Origin: Paenibacillus sp. FSL M7-0420
GTDB taxonomy: Bacteria; Bacillota; Bacilli; Paenibacillales; Paenibacillaceae
Reading direction: 5' to 3'
NCBI RefSeq assembly: GCF_038002345.1
Contig: NZ_JBBOCJ010000001.1
Span: 744,001 to 808,000, forward strand
DNA length: 64,000 nt
Part shown: positions 17,801 to 25,396 of the stretch, piece after piece
Position numbering within the stretch: the stretch's first letter is position 1
How the letters are laid out: every line of letters starts with the position of its first letter
Program-made: the position numbers and the translations under genes
The notes under the pieces: generated by a model
Databases searched by the model: none
The model's input: only the letters and a program-made list of their open reading frames with translations
What the model was told of the DNA's origin: nothing

Positions 17801-17953
17801 AAGCTGGCGGCAGGTGATATGATCACCGCCGGAGGCTACTCGCTGAAGCTGGCGGCAGATCCGGGCAGCGCCCCGGAGGCCACAGCCACAGTCGCGCCTA
17901 GTGCGGAACCATCTGCTTCCGCAAGCCCGGAAGCAGACACGGATGCAGAATAA
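14879..17953 (+). CDS. Giant GTPase-associated protein (GAP1-N2 type), transmembrane
   Basis: 1024 residues from the overlapping GTG. The N-terminus (QMYTRERRGVYRSTEGF, DTVAKS.SLD, LHPFC.YD) matches what I know of the GAP1-N2 domain, which always pairs with a DO-GTPase2. A long helical middle part continues to about 760. One membrane helix follows at about 766-788, so the N-terminal 760 residues are inside. The outside part is low-complexity: GDAGTGG-type repeats at about 824-865, a short folded domain near 870-910, AGAGVDGGAKSE repeats at about 913-950 and a Pro/Ala/Ser end. The protein thus links the cytosolic GTPase to the cell wall space. The repeats are also repeats at DNA level and may vary in number. 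Confidence 0.85.
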   Translation: MNRLSGSMITQQMYTRERRGVYRSTEGFDTVAKSESLDNNFVKKILHPFCLYDAPAELTARGEKDEELYPAALHLFHTESNETVIGESRYLAADFTGQRSAFFAHNFVVPPIRSEEIVEGYGDWLHAGFARSYEGEPGGTLPELDSIPVATRPLDEPSDPRSVLSGLGFTEDLFKALLQAVMLSVAGKKKIYVALDVPISELSQRAARLTEVIFAALPYDFRRRLGVITYAKEPQSRKYIHLTFVEKGSLRPGDRNIEKDYIFDLAGARFLNTDFGESRQIYADLAWKTLVEKGASLRDFAKFADSLLLGESADRKLSLALYNELAVFYEIEQGNEALYTDNKNAILGGLLSYLKPEGKLDSRVRLNDMFLERFDREYDLIRKKGIPSTEILEQFKAYYALPGHNYRVKIVDYFINGMLNCQSGGREDVLAAAYGIIESDAELSEAFFKKVLSQSLFRRALFEPYLESRLAAAAGTADILRLVGHFGRSLPEVLQQAAVRDTFKEYLLEKLQRESDPVAAVTAVHEAVQQAEKQRRRGGVYPEALSVMEELGTVADRFLLNRLSLDELTMEQLLEISFLRYRDTADWQPPLDAIAKRKANALRAAYRWFGEESPDEEIFAGLTPRELDDVQLLGARWLKEARSLEPFDRLPLAFYHSSEREGGPLDYDALLDLVVRKAGNDKETVYRFLDWSQHSWLFASSGKKLWPNYKRAVLRYFLKSDREAFKNREFRKTHLDTATPAMQTVYNEARAQLASPLARWVSRSRFQILISGSILGIILIAAVILLSQLGGRGKDTAAPVASPSPLPAVTGGAAVAAPVSVRLIGGDAGTGGDSGGDAGTGGNNGGDAGTGGNSGGDAGSGGAGKSNSSKLVFSFTDAAECSAFKPERIKVESASGVTDYEVKATVSSCQVEAGAGVDGGAKSEAGAGVDGGAKSEAGAGVDGDADSEATAPPAAAGTPPSRVYEVTVELSAGAKLAAGDMITAGGYSLKLAADPGSAPEATATVAPSAEPSASASPEADTDAE

Positions 17954-18019
17954 AGCAGCGGCAACAAGCTGGCTGTTTACATTTTTTAACTAGTGCGATC
18001 GGGTAACATTACCTTCAGA

Positions 18020-18210
18020 GATAGGTGTACTCTGTACAACTAAAAACAGTGAAAAGAAGGGCAGACCTATCCTAACTGTATTCCATACAACTAAATTTGC
18101 CCGAATGGGCGAAAAGCCGGATACAGAAGCATTTTAGGTGCACGAAATACAGCTAAAAGTACATTTGGCGGTAAATCAGACGATTTAGTTGTACAGATTG
18201 CATTTAAGCA
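18020..18210. repeat. Dispersed intergenic repeat, copy 1 (TGTACAACTAAA family)
   Basis: A stretch of about 190 bases with short inverted elements (GTACAACTAAA, ACAGCTAAA, TTTAGTTGTACA) aligns along its whole length with 49283-49470. Shared blocks include ACAACTAAAT.TGCCC, ACGAAATACAGCTAAA and TTTAGTTGTACA. It has no coding potential. It lies in an intergenic space of about 900 bases between the GAP1 gene and the B12 riboswitch; the remainder of that space, apart from the inverted repeat at 18463-18590, holds nothing I can name. Confidence 0.8.
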
Positions 18211-18462
18211 TACAGTGTGCACCTTCGTCGGGGAACGGCAGACCCTCAGCAAGCGAAGGAGTTAAATTAAAGACTGATTAGTTTAAACCTGATGATCGGC
18301 TAGCGGCTCATCCTACTTTACCTTAGCGTAGTGCATTTATTAGTGCTCCGGCAGGCTGGAATATGTGAAATGTAGCAGATAGTATGCTGACGTCCGTAAG
18401 TAGCTAATCTATCGCACTTTGTACACTAGAATCAGGCATATTGGAGCTTATATGGCGTTCTG

Positions 18463-18590
18463 TTGTATTCGGTACATTAGATTTTGGAAATTCGGCCCGG
18501 CGGAGGGTTCTTTGCCACAATCGATTGTATGAAATGCAGCAGAATGCGTTATCGGCCGCTTTTACACCAATTCTAATGTACATAATACAA
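18463..18590. repeat. Inverted repeat with arms at 18463-18485 and 18569-18590
   Basis: The left arm TTGTATTCGGTACATTAGA and the complement of the right arm TTGTATTATGTACATTAGA differ at two positions. The loop is about 80 bases. Open frames crossing it on both strands have no ribosome site or recognisable product and arise from the palindromic design. The style resembles the TGTACAACTAAA repeats nearby. Confidence 0.7.
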
Positions 18591-18854
18591 TCGCCTGCTG
18601 CCGCTGTCTCCGCTAGTACCGCCAACGTCTTAATTAACCAGCAGAAGAACGACTCCATAGTCCTGAATAGTACGATGTGCCGGGGTAGCGGGCATGTGCT
18701 GTTCAGGATTTTTTGGTGCGGGCTGGCCTTGGGGTGGCTGTGGCTGTAATAGAAATAGCTGGTCTATAGACATACAGGGGAATAGTAGCTATGATTGTTT
18801 CAGAATATTAAAAATTTAATAAGCTTTGGGAAAAGGTGCGGATGTCTAAGAGGC

Positions 18855-19046
18855 CGTACGCTGTTGCCAGCAGATGCTGGCAGGGCTATGTCTAATAGAG
18901 GAATCTGCTTAAAAGGGAAGTCCGGTGCAAGTCCGGCGCGGTCCCGCCACTGTAAGTACGGAGCAACTCCTGAGGAGCCACTGTCTGTTAATGGGATGGG
19001 AAGGCGGGGGAAGCGGTGAAGTATGAGCCAGGAGACCTGCCTTTTT
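18855..19046 (+). ncRNA. Cobalamin (B12, AdoCbl) riboswitch
   Basis: The conserved elements are present in order: AAAAGGGAAG at 18911-18920, the B12 box core GGTGCAAGTCCGGCGCGGTC followed by CCGCCACTGT, and the closing GAGCCAGGAGACCTGCC at 19025-19041. The spacing between them is normal for this class. It ends about 225 bases upstream of the ATG of the SLH/DUF4430 protein and so controls the whole B12 uptake locus. When cobalamin binds, expression is normally shut off. The exact 5' boundary and the switching hairpin were not resolved by eye. Confidence 0.95.
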
Positions 19047-19272
19047 CGTTGTTGTTTCTATTCTTCGGGGGTAAGAATGTGGAAGCAGATGCTGATATTG
19101 GCGAGGGCTGTATATGCTGTATTGTATGTAATGCGGGAGAGCAATCGGCTCCTTCAGCTGCCCTGTATTGTATTCTTCCCCGGCCGCCCTGCACAGGGCG
19201 GTCTTTAGGTTGCCGCTCTATTTGCGTAAGGAAGCAGGATTCATCCATTCTATTTCAGGAAAGAGGTTAGTT

Positions 19273-21444
19273 ATGAAGAACCACTCTCTATCATCCAGAT
19301 TCACACGGCTGGGACTAGCTGTCATTATGCTGTTCGCACTGCTGGGAGCAGCCGTAGCCCCGGCAGGACAAGTTGCTGCTGCACAGGCAGGCGTGACTTC
19401 CGCACCCGCGGTATCCGCTCTGCCCGCAAGTGAAGCAGCCAGCGTAACCGCTGCGGTCTATGCTACTGCGGAGTTCATGCTGAAGAACGGAGTCCAGTCG
19501 GATTGGCAGGCGATTGGCCTTGCGCAAGCGGGCTACAAGGTTCCAGCCGGCTATCTGAAGGCGCTTGAGGGCAAGGTGGCTGAGGCTAAGGGTGTTTTTG
19601 CCAGAGCTACGGACTATGCCCGGATCACGCTGGCTGTTAAGGCACTGGGCGGCGACCCGGCGAATGTGGCAGGCTATAACCTGATCGAGAAGCTGTACCA
19701 TAACGATAAAATTACGGGCCAGACGCTGAATAATCCGGTCTATGCACTGCTGGCTCTGGATTCCGGCAGCTATACGATCCCGGCCAATGCAAAATGGACG
19801 CCGTCGAAGCTGCTGGCAGAGATTCTGGCGAAGCAGAACCCGGACGGCGGCTTCACCCTGACCACGGGTGCGAGTGATCCGGATATGACAGCGATGGTGC
19901 TGAACGCACTGGCTGGACACAAGCAGGAAGCGGCAGTGAATGCTGCTGGTCAGCGGGCGGCAGCCTGGCTGGCTAAGGCACAGGATAAGAACGGCGGATA
20001 TGGCGACAGCAGCGAGAGTGTAGCTCAGGCCATCATCGGTCTGTCTGCCTTCGGCATTGATCCTGCAGGAGCAGATTACACGAAGGGTAACATCAATCTG
20101 GTCAGCAAGCTGCTGAGCTTCAGCGCAGAGGGCGGCGGCTTCGCCCACACTGCAGGCGGCAGCTCCAATCCGCTCTCTACAGAGCAGGCGCTGGAGGCTT
20201 TGGTAGCGTACAAGCTGTTTGGAACAGGCGGTAAGCTCTTTGACTTTAGCGGCACACCAGTGAAGAATCCTCAGGTAAGTGTCTCCGTTACTGTTGAGGG
20301 TCCAAATGGAACCTTGGCTGAAGGCAGCGTATACGCTGGAAATGTGCTTACGGCACTGGACAAGACAGCAGCAGCCAAGCGCCTGGCCCTGGTCAATGAA
20401 GCAGGCAATTATGTGACGGGGATCGGCGGCGTGACTGCGGGTACTTTTGGCGGATATGATGGCTGGATGTATGTAGTCGCACGCGGCGGAGTATGGATCT
20501 ATCCAAGTGTAGGCATGGGCGACTTCGCACTGGAGGAGAATGACCGCATTGTGGTCTACTATGGCGGGGACAACACGCAGGTGGTTGATGCCGTAACCGT
20601 GACTCCCGCACAGCCGCAGCCTGGACAAGATCTGAAGGTGCAGGTAACCCAGAAACAATGGGTCTGGAATGAGGCGACCTTCACCTCCGATCCGGTAACC
20701 TCACCGGCAGCAGGCGTACAGGTAACCATTGGCGGTAAAACAGCAGTTACAGATGCTGCGGGCGTGGCTGCTATCGCCGGAGGACTGCCAGCGAATAAAT
20801 ATACCCTGACGGTTACGGGATATCTGAAGGATAAAACCCCAGCCATCGTCCGTCATACGGTCCCGGTAACGGTGGCTTCTGCTGCGGCGGACCGTCCGGC
20901 TTTTGCCGATGTGAAGTCGATCTCGCCTTGGGCGCTGGAGTCGGTATACACGGCGTATGACCGCAAGCTGATGAACGGTGTGAGTGAGAGCCGTCTGCTG
21001 TTTGCACCGAAAAAGAATATTACCCGTGCTGAATTTGCAGCGCTGCTGCTGCGGTTAACCGGGAACGAGCCGTCTGCGGCGTCTTCCGCTGGGGCCTTCA
21101 GTGATGTTAAGGCCGGTACATGGTATTATGGAACAGTGAACCGGGCGAAGGAGCTAGGAATCATCAGCGGTGTGACGGCCAAGACGTTTAAGCCGGACGG
21201 GCTGGTTACGCGCCAGGATATGGCTGTGATGATGGTTAGAGCTTTTAAGCTGGATTCGGCATCAGCTGGAGCAGGCGCAGGGGCTGGTAAATTCAGCGAC
21301 GAAGATAAGATTAGCGACTATGCATTGTCCGCTGTCCGTACGGTGACGGGACTTGGATATATGAGCGGCACCGGCGGCGCATTCGAGCCTTCCGCTGTTG
21401 TAACCCGTGAGATGGCTGCTGCTGTGGCGGTTAGATTGCCTTAG
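19273..21444 (+). CDS. SLH-anchored transcobalamin-like B12-capture protein
   Basis: 723 residues from the ATG at 19273, with GAAAGAGG upstream; an in-frame upstream extension lacks a ribosome site. Order: signal peptide (1-37, ending AAAQA), an all-helical terpenoid-cyclase/alpha6-alpha6 type domain at about 50-330 with the repeated GGF / GGYGDS turn motifs, a DUF4430 domain at about 333-445 (GYDGWMYVV, DRIVVYYGG), an Ig-like domain to about 535, and three SLH repeats from about 538 to the end. Helical barrel plus DUF4430 is the architecture of mammalian intrinsic factor and transcobalamin. SLH repeats bind the secondary cell wall polymer, so it sits on the outer face of the wall. The riboswitch upstream and the ECF transporter downstream make B12 capture the likely role. 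Confidence 0.88.
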   Translation: MKNHSLSSRFTRLGLAVIMLFALLGAAVAPAGQVAAAQAGVTSAPAVSALPASEAASVTAAVYATAEFMLKNGVQSDWQAIGLAQAGYKVPAGYLKALEGKVAEAKGVFARATDYARITLAVKALGGDPANVAGYNLIEKLYHNDKITGQTLNNPVYALLALDSGSYTIPANAKWTPSKLLAEILAKQNPDGGFTLTTGASDPDMTAMVLNALAGHKQEAAVNAAGQRAAAWLAKAQDKNGGYGDSSESVAQAIIGLSAFGIDPAGADYTKGNINLVSKLLSFSAEGGGFAHTAGGSSNPLSTEQALEALVAYKLFGTGGKLFDFSGTPVKNPQVSVSVTVEGPNGTLAEGSVYAGNVLTALDKTAAAKRLALVNEAGNYVTGIGGVTAGTFGGYDGWMYVVARGGVWIYPSVGMGDFALEENDRIVVYYGGDNTQVVDAVTVTPAQPQPGQDLKVQVTQKQWVWNEATFTSDPVTSPAAGVQVTIGGKTAVTDAAGVAAIAGGLPANKYTLTVTGYLKDKTPAIVRHTVPVTVASAAADRPAFADVKSISPWALESVYTAYDRKLMNGVSESRLLFAPKKNITRAEFAALLLRLTGNEPSAASSAGAFSDVKAGTWYYGTVNRAKELGIISGVTAKTFKPDGLVTRQDMAVMMVRAFKLDSASAGAGAGAGKFSDEDKISDYALSAVRTVTGLGYMSGTGGAFEPSAVVTREMAAAVAVRLP

Positions 21445-21519
21445 TTCTTAGTAAGAGCAGGGAGCAGACTGTATTGCAAGCTGGTACTGCACGTTGGAGT
21501 TGCACCTGGAGCCGACGAT

Positions 21520-21715
21520 AAGTGGAAAAATGACATCTAATTTGGCCGGATTTGCTGTAGAGCGGGAGCTAGTTGGATAAACGACACTTATTCAGGCTTG
21601 AAGCTGCAGAAGGATGAGGTATGGGCAGAATTAGATGCCGGAAATCCAACTAAATTCTTTACAGGTGCGTAATCTGGATTATTAAGAGTAGAAAATCCAA
21701 CTAACGCACTCATGC
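21520..21715. repeat. Inverted-element intergenic stretch (ATCCAACTAA motifs)
   Basis: TAGTTGGAT occurs once near 21570 and its complement ATCCAACTAA twice near 21646 and 21698, in a gene-free gap of about 450 bases. The arrangement resembles the TGTACAACTAAA repeats but the sequence differs. No gene was found between 21445 and 21897 apart from this and the hairpin at 21836-21880. Confidence 0.45.
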
Positions 21716-21835
21716 CGATGAGCCGATGAGCCGTATAGGGTTGCCGAAGCGCTGAAGGCTCGTTGGTTCGTTAGACGGACGGAGTAGCTTGGAATTCGTT
21801 TGGATATGTGTTGAAAAGTAAGCATAAGGTGTATG

Positions 21836-21880
21836 AAGGAACGGGGAACAGGCTGACTGCCCCCGTTCTTTTCCCTTTTT
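21836..21880 (+). terminator. Intrinsic terminator or attenuator inside the B12 operon
   Basis: GAACGGGG and CCCCGTTC form a stem around a short loop and are followed by TTTTCCCTTTTT. It lies between the SLH/DUF4430 gene and the DUF4430 lipoprotein gene. If it works, it would lower transcription of the transporter part relative to the wall protein. Confidence 0.65.
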
Positions 21881-21897
21881 GTGGAGGTGTGCAGGTA

Positions 21898-22767
21898 ATG
21901 TTCAATTTAGTCAAAAGAGGCCGGGGAAGGCTGGCTCCGCTGCTTCTCCTGCTGATGGTATTGCTGCTCCCCGGCTGCTCCTCTGCGCAGCCGGATCAGG
22001 CAGGCGGCGTCACGCAGCCGCCCGCCGGTACCCCGGCCGCGCAGACGCCGCGGCCTGGAGACGAAGCGGCTCCGCTGCCGGGAGCCGCTGAGGGCACTGC
22101 CGTACCTTCCGCCCCTGCGGAAGGTACGGCAGCTCCGGCGTCGCCAGCCGCAGCGGCGACGCAGCCTTCGGCGGGCGCAAGCGAGCCCGCCAAGCCCCCG
22201 GTGTCGCCAGGCGCAGCGGCGACGCAGCCTTCGGCGGGCGCAAGCGAGCCCGCCACGTCCCCGGCGTCGCCAGCCGCAGCGGCGACGCAGCCTTCGGCGG
22301 GCGCGAGCGAGCCCGCCAAGCCGGCGGCCACCCCCAAGCCGCCGACCCCCAAGCCCGCGCCAGCGGCCACGGCTAAGCCGCCAGCCGCTACGCGCTCTCC
22401 GGCCGCCACGCCCAAGCCGGACAATGTGGTCACCCTCTCCATCACCGGAGATGAGGAGCATGGCGTGATTCTGGCCGCTGCCCAGTATGAGATCAAGAAG
22501 GGCGAGAGTGTGCTGGACCTACTGAAGCGGATTACGCGGGAGCAGAAGATCCAGATGGAATATCAGGGCCGCGCAACATTTGCTTACGTGGAAGGTATAG
22601 ATAATTTGTACGAGAATGATCACGGGTCAGAGAGCGGCTGGATGTACAAGGTCAATGGAGAATTTCCGTCCAAGGCTGCGGGCAGCTGGATCGTGGAGCC
22701 CGGGGATACCATCGAGTGGCTGTATACGCTTGATCTAGGCAAAGACCTGGGGGCCAAAGCGCCATGA
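21898..22767 (+). CDS. DUF4430 lipoprotein, putative B12-binding relay
   Basis: 289 residues from the ATG at 21898 (GGAGGTG about 8 bases upstream). The signal peptide ends in a lipobox LPGC, so the protein is tethered to the membrane. A long Pro/Ala/Ser linker follows, including three near-identical 21-residue units (63 bases each, starting at 22141, 22204 and 22267) with AATQPSAGASEPA. The last 110 residues are a DUF4430 domain (SGWMYKVNGEFP, EPGDTIEWLYT). DUF4430 is the C-terminal cobalamin-contacting domain of transcobalamin-type proteins. Its stop overlaps the start of the ECF T component (ATGA), so it is made with the transporter and probably hands the vitamin from the wall-bound protein to the S component. 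Confidence 0.88.
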   Translation: MFNLVKRGRGRLAPLLLLLMVLLLPGCSSAQPDQAGGVTQPPAGTPAAQTPRPGDEAAPLPGAAEGTAVPSAPAEGTAAPASPAAAATQPSAGASEPAKPPVSPGAAATQPSAGASEPATSPASPAAAATQPSAGASEPAKPAATPKPPTPKPAPAATAKPPAATRSPAATPKPDNVVTLSITGDEEHGVILAAAQYEIKKGESVLDLLKRITREQKIQMEYQGRATFAYVEGIDNLYENDHGSESGWMYKVNGEFPSKAAGSWIVEPGDTIEWLYTLDLGKDLGAKAP

Positions 22768-23708
22768 GCAGCGGCTTTCGTTCCATGCATCCGGTCGTAG
22801 CCCTGTTGTATTATGCGGGGCTGCTGCTGTTCGCTTTGCTGGTCTTCCATCCGTTATTTCTGGCTACAGAGATAGCCGGACTGCTGGCGCTGCTGCTGTT
22901 GCAGGGACAAGGGCGTCAGCTGTTGCGCAGCTTGCCTTTTATGCTGCTGATGGCAGCTTCCGTGGCCTTGCTGAACCCGCTGTTCTCACATCGGGGGGCG
23001 CGCATTCTGTTCTACTGGCTGGATCAGCCTATTACACTGGAAGCTGTACTGTACGGACTGATGATGATGACTATGCTGCTTACTATTTTTATCTGGTTTA
23101 TATCCTATAATTACACGGTGACTACAGATAAATTCATGTATCTGTTCGCGGCGGCTGCGCCTAGAACGGCGCTGCTGACGCTGATGGCGATCCGGTTCGT
23201 GCCGCTGTTCCAGCGGCGGCTGCGCCAGATTACACTGATCCAGCGTCTGCGCGGAATAGATACCGGTACGGGAAGCCTTAAGAAAAGAATGACGGACGGA
23301 ATGACGCTGCTCAAAGTGCTGCTGACCTGGTCGCTGGAGGAAGCACTCCAGACAGGAGATTCCATGACAGCCCGCGGCTACGGCAGCACCAAACGCAGCA
23401 CTTACACGATATACAAGGCCGATTTACAGGATAAGCTGGTGATGCTGCTGTTAACCGTTAGCGGTGTGGTTACGCTGCTGTTCTGGGTGCAGGGCTACGG
23501 CAAGCTGGAGATCTATCCCCGGATGAGACCAGCGGACTTCGGCTGGCAGGAGGCCGTCATGTACGGAAGCTTCTGCCTGTTCGTGCTGATTCCTGCGGGA
23601 CTGGAAGGAAAGGAGAAATGGTTATGGAGATCCTCAAAGCACAGCAATTATCCTTCCGATACCCTGAAGAACACAGGGACACGCTCCATGAGCTATCGTT
23701 CGTCATAG
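22764..23708 (+). CDS. ecfT: ECF transporter T component (CbiQ/EcfT family)
   Basis: 314 residues, several membrane helices, and the cytosolic coupling motif ARGYGS at about 206-211 that docks on the ATPases. The start overlaps the stop of the DUF4430 lipoprotein gene by 4 bases. The reading frame continues about 85 bases into the ATPase gene, giving a hydrophilic tail (KHSNYPSDTLKNT) with no counterpart I know in CbiQ proteins. This long overlap is real in the sequence; whether the tail matters is unknown. Together with the neighbouring ATPase and S component it makes a complete ECF importer. Confidence 0.9.
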   Translation: MSSGFRSMHPVVALLYYAGLLLFALLVFHPLFLATEIAGLLALLLLQGQGRQLLRSLPFMLLMAASVALLNPLFSHRGARILFYWLDQPITLEAVLYGLMMMTMLLTIFIWFISYNYTVTTDKFMYLFAAAAPRTALLTLMAIRFVPLFQRRLRQITLIQRLRGIDTGTGSLKKRMTDGMTLLKVLLTWSLEEALQTGDSMTARGYGSTKRSTYTIYKADLQDKLVMLLLTVSGVVTLLFWVQGYGKLEIYPRMRPADFGWQEAVMYGSFCLFVLIPAGLEGKEKWLWRSSKHSNYPSDTLKNTGTRSMSYRSS

Positions 23709-25396
23709 AAGAGGGTGAATTTGTCGTGCTCTGCGGCCCGTCCGGCAGCGGCAAAACCACCCTGCTGCGCCATCTGAAGCGGGAGCTCGCCCCGGTGGGT
23801 TCATCCAGCGGAACCTTGACCTACAAAGGGCAGCCTCTGTCCGGGCTTCCGGCAGCGGTAGCCGCCGGGGAGATCGGGATGGTCTTCCAGAACCCGGATG
23901 CACAGATTGTGATGGATACGGTCTGGCATGAGCTGGCCTTCTCCATGGAGAACCTGGGGCTGCCGCCTGCTGTCATGCGGACCCGGCTGGCGGAGATCTG
24001 CGGCTTGTTCGGGCTGGAGCCGCTGCTCTACCGTCCGGTACATGAGCTGTCAGGCGGACAAAAGCAGCTCATGAACCTGGCCTCAGTGCTGCTGCTTCAG
24101 CCGAAGGTGCTGCTGCTGGATGAGCCAACCTCCCAGCTTGATCCTGTTGCTGCGCGGGAATTCATTATGGCGCTGCAGCGGCTGAACGAGGAAATGGCGG
24201 TCACAGTGATCATCAGCGAGCACAGGCTGGAGGAGGTGCTGCCGCTGGCCGATCGGGTGCTGATGCTGGAAGACGGCAAGCTGCTGGCCGATGCCGCCCC
24301 CCGCCTGTTCGCCCGGCAGACCGGCAGCGGAGCCTTGACCTCGGCTGGGCGCTACCTGCCAGCCGCCACACGCCTGTACTTGCCGCTCGCACCGGGAGCG
24401 GATTCGGCTGCGCCGGAGAATATTCCGCTGACCGTGCGTGAAGGCAGACGCTGGATACATTCTCTGATGACAGGAACGGAGGCTGGCGCTGAACTGGTTA
24501 ATAACTTGAATAGGGAGGCAGGGATGACTCCCCTCGTTTCCCGCATACAATCTGTTCCAGAGGGGGATACACCTCCACCCCCCGCCGGAGTATCCGTGAA
24601 ATCCCCGTCAGAGGAACTCCAAGCTGCCTTCGCCAAGACTCTGCTAACCTGCCGCGAAGTGACCTTCCGGTATGAGAAGGAGGGCCGGGAGGTCCTGAGG
24701 AAGCTCTCGCTGACGCTTAAGCAGGGGGAGCTCCTGGCCGTCATGGGCGGAAACGGTGCGGGCAAGTCCACTCTGCTGCATGTGCTGAACGGGCTGATGA
24801 AGCCGCAGCGCGGCAAGATAGAGCTGGCCAAGGGCATGACTACAGGTCTGCTGACGCAGAATCCGCTGCTCTATTTCAGCTATGATACGGTAGCCGAGGA
24901 GCTGCAGCATATGGGCAGCTACGCCGGGTTATCGCCTGAAGCAGCAGCAAGCGAGATTGAGGCTTTGCTGGCGGTATTTCAGCTCCGGGAGGTGCTGCAG
25001 AGTCATCCGCATGACCTCAGCGGCGGGCAGCAGCAGCAGACCGCGCTTGCCATGATGCTGCTCATGAAACCGGATATCCTGCTGCTGGATGAGCCGACTA
25101 AGGGGCTTGATCCGGCCGCCAAAGACAGGCTGGCCGCCCTGCTTCAGCAATTGCGCGGGCAGGGGATCAGCATTCTCATCGTAACGCATGATGTAGAATT
25201 CGCGGCTAAGCATGCTTCGCGCTGCGCACTCCTGTTTGACGGGGGAATTACGGCAGAGGGCACACCGGCTGAGTTCTTCAGCAGCAATTACTTCTATACC
25301 ACGGCAGTCAACCGGATAGTGCGGGACTGGCTGCCGCAGGCATTGACCATAGAGGATGTGATTCGCGCATGGCCCGCTTCCGCATTCCGCTGCTAA
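23624..25396 (+). CDS. Fused double ATPase of the ECF transporter
   Basis: 590 residues with two full ABC ATPase domains in one chain. The first has Walker A GPSGSGKTT near residue 38, signature LSGGQ and DEPTSQLDP; the second has GGNGAGKST near residue 380, LSGGQQQQ and DEPTKGLDP. EcfA and EcfA' are usually separate. The ATG at 23624 is preferred because GGAAAGGAG ends 8 bases before it, against only 2 bases for the ATG at 23618. The end overlaps the S-component start by 28 bases. It powers the B12 importer; its use by other S components in the genome cannot be excluded. Confidence 0.92.
   Translation: MEILKAQQLSFRYPEEHRDTLHELSFVIEEGEFVVLCGPSGSGKTTLLRHLKRELAPVGSSSGTLTYKGQPLSGLPAAVAAGEIGMVFQNPDAQIVMDTVWHELAFSMENLGLPPAVMRTRLAEICGLFGLEPLLYRPVHELSGGQKQLMNLASVLLLQPKVLLLDEPTSQLDPVAAREFIMALQRLNEEMAVTVIISEHRLEEVLPLADRVLMLEDGKLLADAAPRLFARQTGSGALTSAGRYLPAATRLYLPLAPGADSAAPENIPLTVREGRRWIHSLMTGTEAGAELVNNLNREAGMTPLVSRIQSVPEGDTPPPPAGVSVKSPSEELQAAFAKTLLTCREVTFRYEKEGREVLRKLSLTLKQGELLAVMGGNGAGKSTLLHVLNGLMKPQRGKIELAKGMTTGLLTQNPLLYFSYDTVAEELQHMGSYAGLSPEAAASEIEALLAVFQLREVLQSHPHDLSGGQQQQTALAMMLLMKPDILLLDEPTKGLDPAAKDRLAALLQQLRGQGISILIVTHDVEFAAKHASRCALLFDGGITAEGTPAEFFSSNYFYTTAVNRIVRDWLPQALTIEDVIRAWPASAFRC

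Noticed and set aside
18404..18749. Open frames on both strands in the gap before the riboswitch
   Set aside because: They cross an inverted repeat, have no ribosome site and no protein-like composition.
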